Below, piece after piece: positions 1 to 10,765 of a stretch of DNA of 34,973 bases. A model generated the notes under the pieces. It had not been told where the DNA came from and did not search any database. It saw only the letters and a program-made list of their open reading frames with translations. Origin of the DNA: Nemertoderma westbladi (Eukaryota; Xenacoelomorpha; Nemertodermatida; Nemertodermatidae); contig JAUCBJ010008043.1 of the NCBI GenBank assembly GCA_032718475.1, forward strand, positions 1 through 34,973, in the 5' to 3' direction. A program made the position numbers and the translations under genes. Position 1 is the first letter of the stretch; every line of letters starts with the position of its first letter.

Positions 1-342
1 CCGTCGTCGGTATAACATACTGGTGTTACCCTTCTCCTAGAAACGGGTTTCTCACTTACCTTGTTTTCCAATGTCTATTTTTTGCCTTGTGCTTTACTTT
101 TAAGCCAATCAAATATTTAAGAAATTAACCAATCAGAAGTAATATCCTTTGTCATTTAATAATATTTATTTACACTACTTAAAGGTAACTCTGTCTGGCG
201 GGAAATTTACTTTAGTTATTTTAATTTTACCTGGCGCAAATTAATTTACCCTATTTAGTTATATTGATTTTTGTTAGGAATTTACTCTTTATTACAACCA
301 ACAGTGTACTATTACTAACAGTCTTGTAAGTTTTAAGGGGAA
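1..342. other. AT-rich flank with CCAAT boxes, no gene seen
   Basis: No coding exon is recognisable. CCAAT motifs lie at 105-109 and 129-134 (CCAATCA and CCAATCAG), 200 to 240 bases before an ATG at 343. That spacing would suit a promoter for a plus-strand transcript entering the 27-bp minisatellite, but no clear TATA box or initiator accompanies them. Similar CCAATCAG motifs recur at the far right of the window, so they may simply be part of a dispersed repeat. Confidence 0.3.
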
Positions 343-443
343 ATGGAGTTTGACAATAATGACGAGGAAGAGAATCTGGATACGTTTTTTGGATTTGTTA
401 TTATATCAGAAGGAGAAATAGGAGCTGGGAGAGATGGAGTAGT

Positions 444-3174
444 TGGACGCGGGGAAGGTGGAATGGTTGTTGGAACTGGGGAAAGTGGAATGGTTGTTGG
501 AACTGGGGAAAGTGGAATGGTTGTTGGAACTGGGGAAGGTGGAATGGTTGTTGGAACTGGGGAAGGTGGAATGGTTGTTGGAAATGGGGAAGGTGGAATG
601 GTTGTTGGAAATGGGGAAGGTGGAATGGTTGTTGGAACTGGGGAAGGTGGAATGGTTGTTGGAACTGGGGAAGATGGAATGGTTGTTGAAACTGGGGAAG
701 GTGGAATGGTTGCTGGAACTGGGGAAGGAGGATATGTGGTTGGAACTGGGGATGGTGGAGATGTGGTTGGAACTGGGGAAGGTGGAATGGTTGCTGGAAC
801 TGGGGAAGGTGGAATGGTTGTTGGAACTGCGGAAGGTGGAATGGTTGCTGGAACTGGGGAAGGTGGAATGGTTGTTGGAACTGGGGAATGTGGAATGGTT
901 GTTGGAACTGGGGAAGGTGGAATGGTTGTTGGAACGGGGGAAGGTGGAGTGGTTGCTGGAACTGGGGAAGGTGGAATGGTTGTTGGAACTGGGGAAGGTG
1001 GAATGGTTGCTGGAACTGGGGAAGGTGGAATGGTTGCTGGAACTGGGGAAGGTGGAATGGTTGTTGGAACTGGGGAAGGTGGAATGGTTGCTGGAACTGG
1101 GGAAGGTGGAATGGTTGTTGGAACTGGGGAAGGTGGAATGGTTGCTGGAACTGGGGAAGGTGGAATGGTTGCTGGAACTGGGGAAGGCGGAATGGTTGTT
1201 GGAACTGGGGAAGGTGGAATGGTTGTTGGAACTGGGGAAGGTGGAATGGTTGCTGGAACTGGGGAAGGTGGAATGGTTGTTGGAACTGGGGAAGGTGGAA
1301 TGGTCGTTGGAACGGGGGAAGGTGGAGTGATTGTTGGAACTGGGGAAGGTGGAATGGTTGTTGGAACTGGGGAAGGTGGAATGGTTGCTGGAACTGGGGA
1401 AGGTGGAATGGTTGCTGGAACTGGGGAAGGTGGAATGGTTGTTGGAACTGGGGAAGGTGGAATGGTTGTTGGAACTGGGGAAGGTGGAATGGTTGTTGGA
1501 ACTGGGAAAAGTGGAATGGTTGCTGGAACTGGGGAAAGTGGAATGGTTGTTGGAACTGGGGATGGTGGAATGGTTGTTGGAACTGGGGAAGGTGGAATGG
1601 TTGTTGGAACTGGGGATGGTGGAATGGTTGTTGGAACTAGGGATGGTGGAATTGTTGCTGGAACTGGGGAAAGTGGAATGGTTGTTGGAACTGGGGAAGG
1701 TGGAATGGTTGTTGGAACTGGGGAAGGTGGAATGGTTGTTGGAACTAGGGATGGTGGAATTGTTGCTGGAACTGGGGAAGGCGGAATGGTTGTTGGAACT
1801 GGGGAAGGTGGAATGGTTGCTGGAACTGGGGAAGGTGGAATGGTTGCTGGAACTGCGGAAGGTGGAATGGTTGCTGGAACTGGGGAAGGTGGAATGGTTG
1901 TTGGAACTGGGGAATGTGGAATGGTTGTTGGAACTGGGGAAGGTGGAATGGTTGTTGGAACGGGGGAAGGTGGAGTGGTTGTTGGAACTGGGGAAGGTGG
2001 AATGGTTGTTGGAACTGGGGAAGGTGGAATGGTTGCTGGAACTGGGGAAGGTGGAATGGTTGTTGGAACTGGGAGAAGTGGAATGGTTGCTGGAACTGGG
2101 GAAAGTGGAATGGTTGTTGGAACTGGGGATGGTGGAATGGTTGTTGGAACTGGGGAAGGTGGAATGGTTGTTGGAACTGGGGATGGTGGAATGGTTGTTG
2201 GAACTAGGGATGGTGGAATTGTTGCTGGAACTGGGGAAAGTGGAATGGTTGTTGGAACTGGGGAAGGTGGAATGGTTGTTGGAACTGGGGAAGGTGGAAT
2301 GGTTGTTGGAACTAGGGATGGTGGAATTGTTGCTGGAACTGGGGAAGGCGGAATGGTTGTTGGAACTGGGGAAGGTGGAATGGTTGTTGGAACTGGGGAA
2401 GGTGGAATGGTTGTTGGAACTGGGGAAGGTGGAATGGTTCCTGGAACTGGGGAAGGTGGAATGGTCGTTGGAACGGGGGAAGGTGGAGTGGTTGTTGGAA
2501 CTGGGGAAGGTGGAGTGGTTGTTGGAACTGGGGAAGGTGGAATGGTTGTTGGAACTGGGGAAGGTGGAATGGTTGTTGGAACTGGGGAAGGTGGAGTGGT
2601 TGTTGCAACTGGGGAAGGTGGAATGGTTGTTGGAACTGGGGATGGTGGAATGGTTGTTGGAACTAGGGATGGTGGAATTGTTGTTGGAACTGGGGATGGT
2701 GGAATGGTTGTTGGAACTGGGGAAGGTGGAATGGTTGCTGGAACTGGGGAAGGTGGAATGGTTGTTGGAACTGGGGAAGGTGGAGTGGTTGTTGGAACTG
2801 GGGAAGGTGGAATGGTTGTTGGAACTGGGGAAGGTGGAATGGTTGTTGGAACTGGGGAAGGTGGAGTGGTTGTTGGAACTGGGGAAGGTGGAATGGTTGT
2901 TGGAACTGGGGATGGTGGAATGGTTGTTGGAACTAGGGATGGTGGAATTGTTGTTGGAACTGGGGATGGTGGAATGGTTGTTGGAACTGGGGAAGGTGGA
3001 ATGGTTGTTGGAACTGGGGATGGTGGAATGGTTGTTGGAACTAGGGATGGTGGAATTGTTGCTGGAACTGGGGAAAGTGGAATGGTTGTTGGAACTGGGG
3101 AAGGTGGAATGGTTGTTGGAACTGGGGAAGGTGGAATGGTTGTTGGAACTAGGGATGGTGGAATTGTTGCTGGA
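444..3174. repeat. 27-bp minisatellite, left block (about 101 units)
   Basis: Tandem array of a 27-bp unit that reads GGMVVGTGE in one plus-strand frame. Unit variants recur: V/A at the fifth residue, GE to RD, G to S, M to V or I. Edge units at 421-460 and 721-770 are degenerate, while the core is highly uniform. A higher-order duplication is visible: the rare variant GGGGAATGTGG near 883 recurs near 1909, 1026 bp (38 units) away. The plus strand is G-rich with almost no C. The frame from ATG 343 stays open through the array, with a 33-residue acidic non-repetitive start, but several other frames are open too, so coding is not established. The block ends at the LINE insertion and resumes after it. 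Confidence 0.97.
3163..3174. repeat. Target-site duplication, left copy
   Basis: The 12 bases ATTGTTGCTGGA precede the LINE fragment and are repeated exactly at 3731-3742. Removing one copy plus the insert restores an in-register 27-bp unit, so this is a target duplication rather than chance array similarity. Confidence 0.85.
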
Positions 3175-3730
3175 CTACTAGGATCGGCATGCTGCAATTG
3201 CAGCTGCATTTTTAAGAATGCTGTGCCGGCTTGTCAACAAAATTGCACCGCCACAACTCCCTATCACCCATGACATTTGCTAGATCATCCGCATCTTTAA
3301 GACCAGTGTCCTTTAAGATGCGTCTCAAGAAAGTCATGGGCTGTCCACCATGCTTATTCACTCCATGAGGCTGCCAAAGTACAAGATTATGCACTGGCTG
3401 GTCCTCACGGCGAAAGCAATGTCCTGCAAAGCGGAGGCGATTTTGTTCTAGTGTCAAGCTTGGGGGAACCAATGAGACACCTCCAATGTTATATAGTGTC
3501 TGGTTGGAGATGTGTGCATTGTACTTGACACAATGAACCCGGCGTAGCATTCTTGTGAATGTGCCATCCAGAGATTTGGTGTCCTCAGCAGTTAGAGCCC
3601 AGCATGGACTCCCGTAGAGGAGTACTGGAACTACTGCTGCTCTAAATAATCGGACCTTAAGTTTCCGATTAATTCTCGGTGACTTCCAAATCCTGGAAAG
3701 CCTATTCAAGGCTGCCCATGCCTTTCCCTT
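3175..3730 (-). mobile_element. 5'-truncated LINE insertion (C-terminal RT region)
   Basis: A 556-bp insert on the minus strand. It encodes about 170 residues typical of the region after the reverse-transcriptase palm in RTE/CR1-like LINEs: a KAWAALNRLSRIWKS segment, then LKVRLFRAAVVPVLLYGSPCW, then RLRFAGHCFRR, GGQPMTFLRRILKDTG and DRELWR, ending at a stop at 3212-3214. Only about 37 bases follow the stop, including the 14-bp palindrome GCTGCAATTGCAGC at 3191-3204 and a short ATCCTAGTAG tail. The catalytic RT palm and the endonuclease are missing, as expected of 5' truncation. The insert is flanked by a 12-bp duplication. The frame has no stop, so the insertion is probably fairly young. The clade is inferred from motifs and is uncertain. 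Confidence 0.88.
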
Positions 3731-6700
3731 ATTGTTGCTGGAACTGGGGAAGGTGGAATGGTTGCTGGAACTGGGGAAGGTGGAATGGTTGTTGGAACTG
3801 GGGAAGGTGGAGTGGTTGTTGGAACTGGGGAAGGTGGAATGGTTGTTGGAACTAGGGATGGTGGAATTGTTGCTGGAACTGGGGAAGGTGGAATGGTTGC
3901 TGGAACTGGGGAAGGTGGAATGGTTGTTGGAACTGGGGAAGGTGGAGTGGTTGTTGGAACTGGGGAAGGTGGAATGGTTGTTGGAACTAGGGATGGTGGA
4001 ATTGTTGCTGGAACTGGGGAAGGTGGAATGGTTGCTGGAACTGGGGAAGGTGGAATGGTTGTTGGAACTGGGGAAGGTGGAATGGTTGCTGGAACTGGGG
4101 AAGGTGGAATGGTTGTTGGAACTGGGGAAGGTGGAGTGGTTGTTGGAACTGGGGAAGGTGGAATGGTTGTTGGAACTAGGGATGGTGGAATTGTTGCTGG
4201 AACTGGGGAAGGTGGAATGGTTGCTGGAACTGGGGAAGGTGGAATGGTTGTTGGAACTGGGGAAGGTGGAATGGTTGCTGGAACTGGGGAAGGTGGAATG
4301 GTTGTTGGAACTGGGGATGGTGGAATGGTTGTTGGAACTGGGGAAGGTGGAATGGTTGCTGGAACTGGGGAAGGTGGAATGGTTGTTGGAACTGGGGAAG
4401 GTGGAGTGGTTGTTGGAACTGGGGAAGGTGGAATGGTTGTTGGAACTAGGGATGGTGGAATTGTTGCTGGAACTGGGGAAGGTGGAATGGTTGAAGGAAC
4501 TGGGGAAGGTGGAATTGTTGTTGGAACTGGGGAAGGTGGAATTGTTGTTGGAACTGGGGAAGGTGGAATGGTTGTTGGAACTGGGGAAGGTGGAGTGGTT
4601 GTTGGAACTGGGGATGGTGGAATGGTTGTTGGAACTAGGGATGGTGGAATTGTTGCTGGAACTGGGGAAGGTGGAATGGTTGAAGGAACTGGGGAAGGTG
4701 GAATGGTTGTTGGAACTGGGGAAGGTGGAATTGTTGTTGGAACTGGGGAAAGCGGAATGGTTGTTGGAACTGGGGAAGGTGGAATGGTTGTTGGAACTGG
4801 GGAAGGTGGAGTGGTTGTTGGAACTGGGGATGGTGGAATGGTTGTTGGAACTAGGGATGGTGGAATTGTTGCTGGAACTGGGGAAGGTGGAATGGTTGTT
4901 GGAACTGGGGAAGGTGGAATTGTTGTTGGAACTGGGGAAAGTGGAATGGTTGCTGGAACTAGGGATGGTGGAATTGTTGTTGGAACTGGGGAAAGCGGAA
5001 TGGTTGTTGGAACTGGGGAAGGTGGAATGGTTGTTGGAACTGGGGAAGCTGGAATGGTTGTTGGAACTGGGGAAGGTGGAATGGTTGTTGGAACTGGGGA
5101 AGGTGGAGTGGTTGTTGGAACTGGGGATGGTGGAATGGTTGTTGGAACTAGGGATGGTGGAATTGTTGCTGGAACTGGGGAAAGTGGAATGGTTGTTGGA
5201 ACTGGGGAAGGTGGAATGGTTGTTGGAACTGGGGAAGGTGGAGTGGTTGTTGGAACTGGGGATGGTGGAATGGTTGTTGGAACTAGGGATGGTGGAATTG
5301 TTGCTGGAACTGGGGAAAGTGGAATGGTTGTTGGAACTGGGGAAGGTGGAATGGTTGTTGGAACTGGGGAAGATGGAATGGTTGTTGGAACTAGGGATGG
5401 TGGAATTGTTGTTGGAACTGGGGAAAGCGGAATGGTTGTTGGAACTGGGGAAGGTGGAATGGTTGTTGGAACTGGGGAAGGTGGAGTGGTTGTTGGAACT
5501 GGGGATGGTGGAATGGTTGTTGGAACTAGGGATGGTGGAATTGTTGCTGGAACTGGGGAAAGTGGAATGGTTGTTGGAACTGGGGAAGGTGGAATGGTTG
5601 TTGGAACTGGGGAAGGTGGAATGGTTGTTGGAACTAGGGATGGTGGAATTGTTGCTGGAACTGGGGAAAGTGGAATGGTTGTTGGAACTGGGGAAGGTGG
5701 AATGGTTGTTGGAACTAGGGATGGTGGAATTGTTGCTGGAACTGGGGAAAGTGGAATGGTTGTTGGAACTGGGGAAGGTGGAATGGTTGTTGGAACTAGG
5801 GATGGTGGAATTGTTGCTGGAACTGGGGAAAGTGGAATGGTTGTTGGAACTGGGGAAGGTGGAATGGTTGTTGGAACTGGGGAAGGTGGAATGGTTGTTG
5901 GAACTAGGGATGGTGGAATTGTTGCTGGAACTGGGGAAAATGGAATGGTTGTTGGAACTGGGGAAGGTGGAATGGTTGTTGGAACTGGGGAAGGTGGAAT
6001 GGTTGTTGGAACTGGGAAAAGTGGAATGGTTGCTGGAACTGGGGAAGGTGGAATGGTTGCTGGAACTGGGGAAGGTGGAATGGTTGTTGGAACTGGTGAA
6101 GGTGGAATGGTTCCTGGAACTGGGGAAGGTGGAATGGTCGTTGGAACGGGGGAAGGTGGAGTGATTGTTGGAACTGGGGAAGGTGGAATGGTTGTTGGAA
6201 CTAGGGATGGTGGAATTGTTGCTGGAACAGGGGAAAGTGGAATGGTTGTTGGAACTGGGGAAGGTGGAATGGTTGTTGGAACTGGGGAAGGTGGAATGGT
6301 TGCTGGAACTGGGGAAGGTGGAATGGTTGTTGGAACTAGGGATGGTGGAATTGTTGCTGGAACTGGGGAAAGTGGAATGGTTGTTGGAACTGGGGAAGGT
6401 GGAATGGTTGTTGGAACTGGGGAAGGTGGAATGGTTGTTGGAACTAGGGATGGTGGAATTGTTGCTGGAACTGGGAAAAGTGGAATGGTTGTTGGAACTG
6501 GGGAAGGTGGAATGGTTGTTGGAACTGGGGAAGGTGGAATGGTTGTTGGAACTGGGGAAGGTGGAATGGTTGCTGGAACTGGGGAAGGTGGAATGGTTGT
6601 TGGAACTAGGGATGGTGGAATTGTTGCTGGAACTGGGGAAAGTGGAATGGTTGTTGGAACTGGGGAAGGTGGAATGGTTGTTGGAACTGGGGAAGGTGGA

Positions 6701-8908
6701 ATGGTTGTTGGAACTGGGGAAGGTGGAATGGTTGTTGGAACTGGGGAAAGTGGAATGGTTGTTGGAACTGGGGAAGGTGGAATGGTTGTTGGAACTGGGG
6801 AAGGTGGAATGGTTGCTGGAACTGGGGAAGGTGGAATGGTTGTTGGAACTAGGGATGGTGGAATTGTTGCTGGAACTGGGGAAAGTGGAATGGTTGTTGG
6901 AACTGGGGAAGGTGGAATGGTTGTTGGAACTGGGGAAGGTGGAATGGTTGTTGGAACTAGGGATGGTGGAATTGTTGCTGGAACTGGGGAAAGTGGAATG
7001 GTTGTTGGAACTGGGGAAGGTGGAATGGTTGTTGGAACTGGGGAAGGTGGAATGGTTGTTGGAACTGGGAAAAGTGGAATGGTTGCTGGAACTGGGGAAG
7101 GTGGAATGGTTGCTGGAACTGGGGAAGGTGGAATGGTTGTTGGAACTGGTGAAGGTGGAATGGTTCCTGGAACTGGGGAAGGTGGAATGGTCGTTGGAAC
7201 GGGGGAAGGTGGAGTGATTGTTGGAACTGGGGAAGGTGGAATGGTTGTTGGAACTGGGGAAGGTGGAATGGTTGCTGGAACTGGGGAAGGTGGAATGGTT
7301 GCTGGAACTGGGGAAGGTGGAATGGTTGCTGGAACTGGAGAAGGTGGAATGGTTGCTGGAACTGGGGAAGGTGGAATGGTTGTTGGAACTGGGGAAGGTG
7401 GAATGGTTGCTGGAACTGGGGAAGGTGGAATGGTTGTTGGAACTGGGAAAAGTGGAATGGTTGCTGGAACTGGGAAAAGTGGAATGGTTGTTGGAACTGG
7501 GGATGGTGGAATGGTTGTTGGAACTGGGGATGGTGGAATGGTTGTTGGAACTGGGGATGGTGGAATTGTTGCTGGAACTGGGGAAAGTGGAATGGTTGTT
7601 GGAACTGGGGAAGGTGGAATGGTTGTTGGAACTGGGGAAGGTGGAATGGTTGTTGGAACTGGGAAAAGTGGAATGGTTGCTGGAACTGGGGAAGGTGGAA
7701 TGGTTGTTGGAACTGGGGATGGTGGAATGGTTGTTGGAACTGGGGATGGTGGAATGGTTGTTGGAACTGGGGATGGTGGAATTGTTGCTGGAACTGGGGA
7801 AAGTGGAATGGTTGTTGGAACTGGGGATGGTGGAATGGTTGAAGGAACTGGGGAAGGTGGAATGGTTGTTGGAACTGGGGAAGGTTGAATGGTTGTTGGA
7901 ACTGGGGAAGGTGGAATGGTTGTTGGAACTGGGGAAGGTGGAGTGGTTGTTGGAACTGGGGATGGTGGAATGGTTGCTGGCACTGGGGAAGGTGGAATGG
8001 TTGTTGGAACTGGGGAAGGTGGAATGGTTGTTGGAACGGGGGAAGGTGGAGTGGTTGCTGGAACTGGGGAAGGTGGAATGGTTGCTGGAACTTGGGAAGG
8101 TGGAATGGTTGTTGGAACTGGGGAAGGTGGAATGGTTGTTGGAACTGGGGAAGGTGAAATGGTTGCTGGAACTGGGGAAGGTGGAATAGTTGTTGGAACT
8201 GGGGAAGGTGGAATGGTTGCTGGAACTAGGGAAGGTGGAATGGTTGCTGGAACTGGGGAAGGTGGAATGGTTGTTGGAACTAGGGAAGGTGGAGTCGTTG
8301 TTGGAACTGGGGAAGGTGGAATGGTTGCTGGAACTGGGGAAGGTGGAATGGTTGCTGGAACTGGGGAAGGTGGAATGGTTGTTGGAACTGGGGAAGGTGG
8401 AATGGTTGCTGGAACTGGGGAAGGTGGAATGGTTGCTGGAACTGGGGAAGGTGGAGTGGTTGTTGGAACTAGGGAAGGTGGAGATGTGGTTGGAACTGGG
8501 GGAGGTGGAATTGTTGTTGGAACCGGAGAAGGTGGAATGGTTGTTGGAACTGGGGAAGGAGGAGATGTGGTTGGAACGGGGGGAAGGTGGAGTGGTTGTT
8601 GGAACTGGGGAAGGTGGAGATGTGCTTGGAACTGGGGAAGGTGGAGATGTGGTTGGAACTGGGGGAGGTTGAATGGTTGTTGGAACTGGGGAAGGTGGAA
8701 TTGTTGTTGGAACTGGGGATGATGGAGATGGGGTTGAAACGGGGGAAGGTGGAGATGTGGTTGGAACTGGGGATGGTGGAGATGTGGTTGGAATGGGGGA
8801 AGGTGGAGTGGTTGTTGGAACTGGGGAAGGTGGAGATGTGGTTGGAACTGGGGGAAGGTGGAGATGTGGTTGGAACTGGGGATGGTGGAGATGTGGTTGG
8901 AACTGGGT
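3731..8908. repeat. 27-bp minisatellite, right block (about 192 units)
   Basis: Continuation of the same array after the LINE. From 3731 to about 4450 a higher-order unit of five to six monomers repeats, each ending in the GTRDGGIVA variant. A rare run (ACTGGTGAAGG, then GGTTCCTGG, then GGAGTGATTG) occurs near 6091 and again near 7144, exactly 1053 bp (39 units) apart, which shows a large internal duplication. Units decay towards the right edge (8480-8908), where GGDVVGTGE-type monomers and single-base length changes dominate. The frames broken here (for example TGA in GGAGTGATTG at about 6162 and 7215) argue against long-term coding selection in that frame. Confidence 0.97.
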
Positions 8909-10597
8909 TCCCTTAGGACCCATTATCAGCGATTTCTCACAATGTCTTCAATGTTGAATTAGGGGAAACGCGTTTAGGTTAATATCCCAAAATGTGTTTT
9001 TTTAGGATAGGGTGTATTGCCAAACAACGGCTGTGTAGGGATGCAACAGAGCTCCGGAAATCCGGAGCTCCGGGCAAATTTTCTGGCTCCGGCTCCGGGC
9101 AAATCAACCCGGAGCCAATCCGGAGCTTATATGTTGTAAACATTCGAATTAAAAAAAGGTGTTTTCTATGTATGAATAATGTAAATATAATTGTAGTTAA
9201 CAAGTGTGGGTGGGTAATGATTGGTTATAACTTGTTTTCCATAAGTTTCCTGACACCATCGCCCATCCCCTTGTGAAATTGTTTAAATGTTTAAACAACA
9301 ACATTTAAATTATTCAGTTAGTTTGTTGCATTTATTTATAATAATCAGTTTAAATACTTATAGTATAATTCTAGAACTATTTTATTTACACCATACTATT
9401 TACTAAAGAGCCAGCAAGCTGGCCCTAAGAAGGACAGTTTGACAGAGTTATAGCCACACACATATACTTGACCTCTCAACATGTAAACCCTAACGGCTAA
9501 CGGTCTTCTAATTAAATGTAATTTGATCTTATCTCGAGAACCGATCATCGAATTTTTATTTTTTTAATGTGATTGTACAGTTTGGTGAACTACATCCAAC
9601 AATATATCATAACCCATATTTCGGATGACAGGTACCGGTGAAATCAGACTTTACCAAAAACATTTCAAGCCAATATCAATGAGCCCAAACATAAAGACAA
9701 ACAAACAAACAAATAGACGTTTTTTGACAGCAATAAGCCCTAACGGTCTTCTAACAAAAAGTATGGATGTAAATTACAGGACCTAACGACCAAAGGACCT
9801 GGTGCATTACCTGACATAAATTATAGACACAATCAGCGGCGGTCTGGTCATAATAATGTCCTACGTTGTTTTGTTTTGATGTCGGAAGAGTGAGTATTTT
9901 CCTGTAAAGTACAATTTGTAGAAAGATTAGCCACAAATATGTGGACCTACTTACTGACATGGTGTAGCATAATTGTTACAACTGGCGAAAATTGAGAGAA
10001 AATATATTTTTTAATTTGCTTTATCACTTTTAGTATTTGAATAAATTTGGACGGGAAAACAATATGAGATACGAATTATTACAACAAAAATACTGATAAT
10101 CCATGCAGCGAGTAGAGGGTTGAATTCATTCATATTAAAAATTCGTTATGCGATGTGACATGGAGGGAGATTGTTATTTCGCGAAGAAGGGGGGCGGGCC
10201 GGTTTTTTCTGTTTTATAGCCGCGAATATAAAGTCTTTCCCTTTCTGGCCGACAGTAAGACTTCACGACATTCTACATAAATGTCTTAAATTAAACAAAA
10301 ATAATGTTTTGGAACCGTTTTTTAATACTTTATAATAGGAAACTGCTCCGCACCCGGTTAAAAATATACCGTGGAATACAACTGACTATCTACAACTAAT
10401 AGTCAGGGGGTAATCGATATACTTTATGGTTAATGTGTGCGAGTTGAATAGGTAACCAATGAAATAAAACGCTACAAACTTTATACTCCTAATAACTGAA
10501 TCTTCGCGGCACATCAACCCCTAATCTTATCGTTGTAAAAGCTTCCTGCGGATACCCCGTCACCCCAGAGTCAACCTATACTCATCCACAAGGGGCC
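8909..10597. other. Gene-free interval 3' of SSR2
   Basis: AT-rich sequence without a recognisable exon. It holds the GC-rich GCTCCGG inverted repeat near 9050 and little else. On the minus strand it should contain the SSR2 3' untranslated region. No AATAAA occurs on that strand between 10200 and 10597. ATTAAA at 10321-10326, about 270 bases after the stop codon, is the best polyadenylation candidate. Confidence 0.4.
9031..9127. repeat. GC-rich GCTCCGG inverted repeat, possible hAT end
   Basis: AGCTCCGG and CCGGAGCT form an 8-bp stem around AAAT at 9050-9069. Further GCTCCGG and CCGGAGC copies run to 9127 in otherwise AT-rich DNA. It is preceded by TAGGGATGCAAC at 9036-9047, which resembles hAT-type terminal sequences. 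I found no matching opposite end, so the transposon assignment is weak. The inverted repeat itself is plain. Confidence 0.5.
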
Positions 10598-10765
10598 TCA
10601 ATGCTTCTTGCTGTGTTTTGGTCTGTCGGCGTACTTTGAACGACTTCTGTTCCAGAGCAGTAGCGGCATACCGATGGAAGGTAGAGTGAGCACACCGAAC
10701 ACGGACCACTCCAACCAATGGCTGGAATGTAGCCGGTCGTAGTCTCTCTCCGGGAATATGTAATA
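10598..10765 (-). CDS. SSR2: SSR2 coding exon 3 with stop
   Basis: Encodes residues 136-190: YYIFPERDYDR, then the membrane segment including WSVFGVLTLPSIGMPLLLW, then a basic tail ending KHSKKH and TGA at 10600-10598. The acceptor is TTTTGTTTCAG. A longer ATG-started frame on the same strand (10781-10560) overlaps in another phase and is spurious. Confidence 0.95.
   Translation of the reverse strand, partial: YYIFPERDYDRLHSSHWLEWSVFGVLTLPSIGMPLLLWNRSRSKYADRPKHSKKH

Noticed and set aside
343-3273. 976-codon plus-strand open frame starting MEFDNNDEEENLDTFFGFV
   Set aside because: Openness follows from the repeat period; recurrent variants are mostly non-synonymous in this frame, and the 3' end lies inside the LINE. 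Not annotated as a gene, though the acidic start is recorded.
3212-8923. 1903-codon minus-strand open frame joining the minisatellite to LINE reverse-transcriptase sequence
   Set aside because: The LINE frame happens to be in phase with an open frame of a 27-bp repeat. The flanking 12-bp target duplication shows the junction was made by insertion, so it is not a fused gene.
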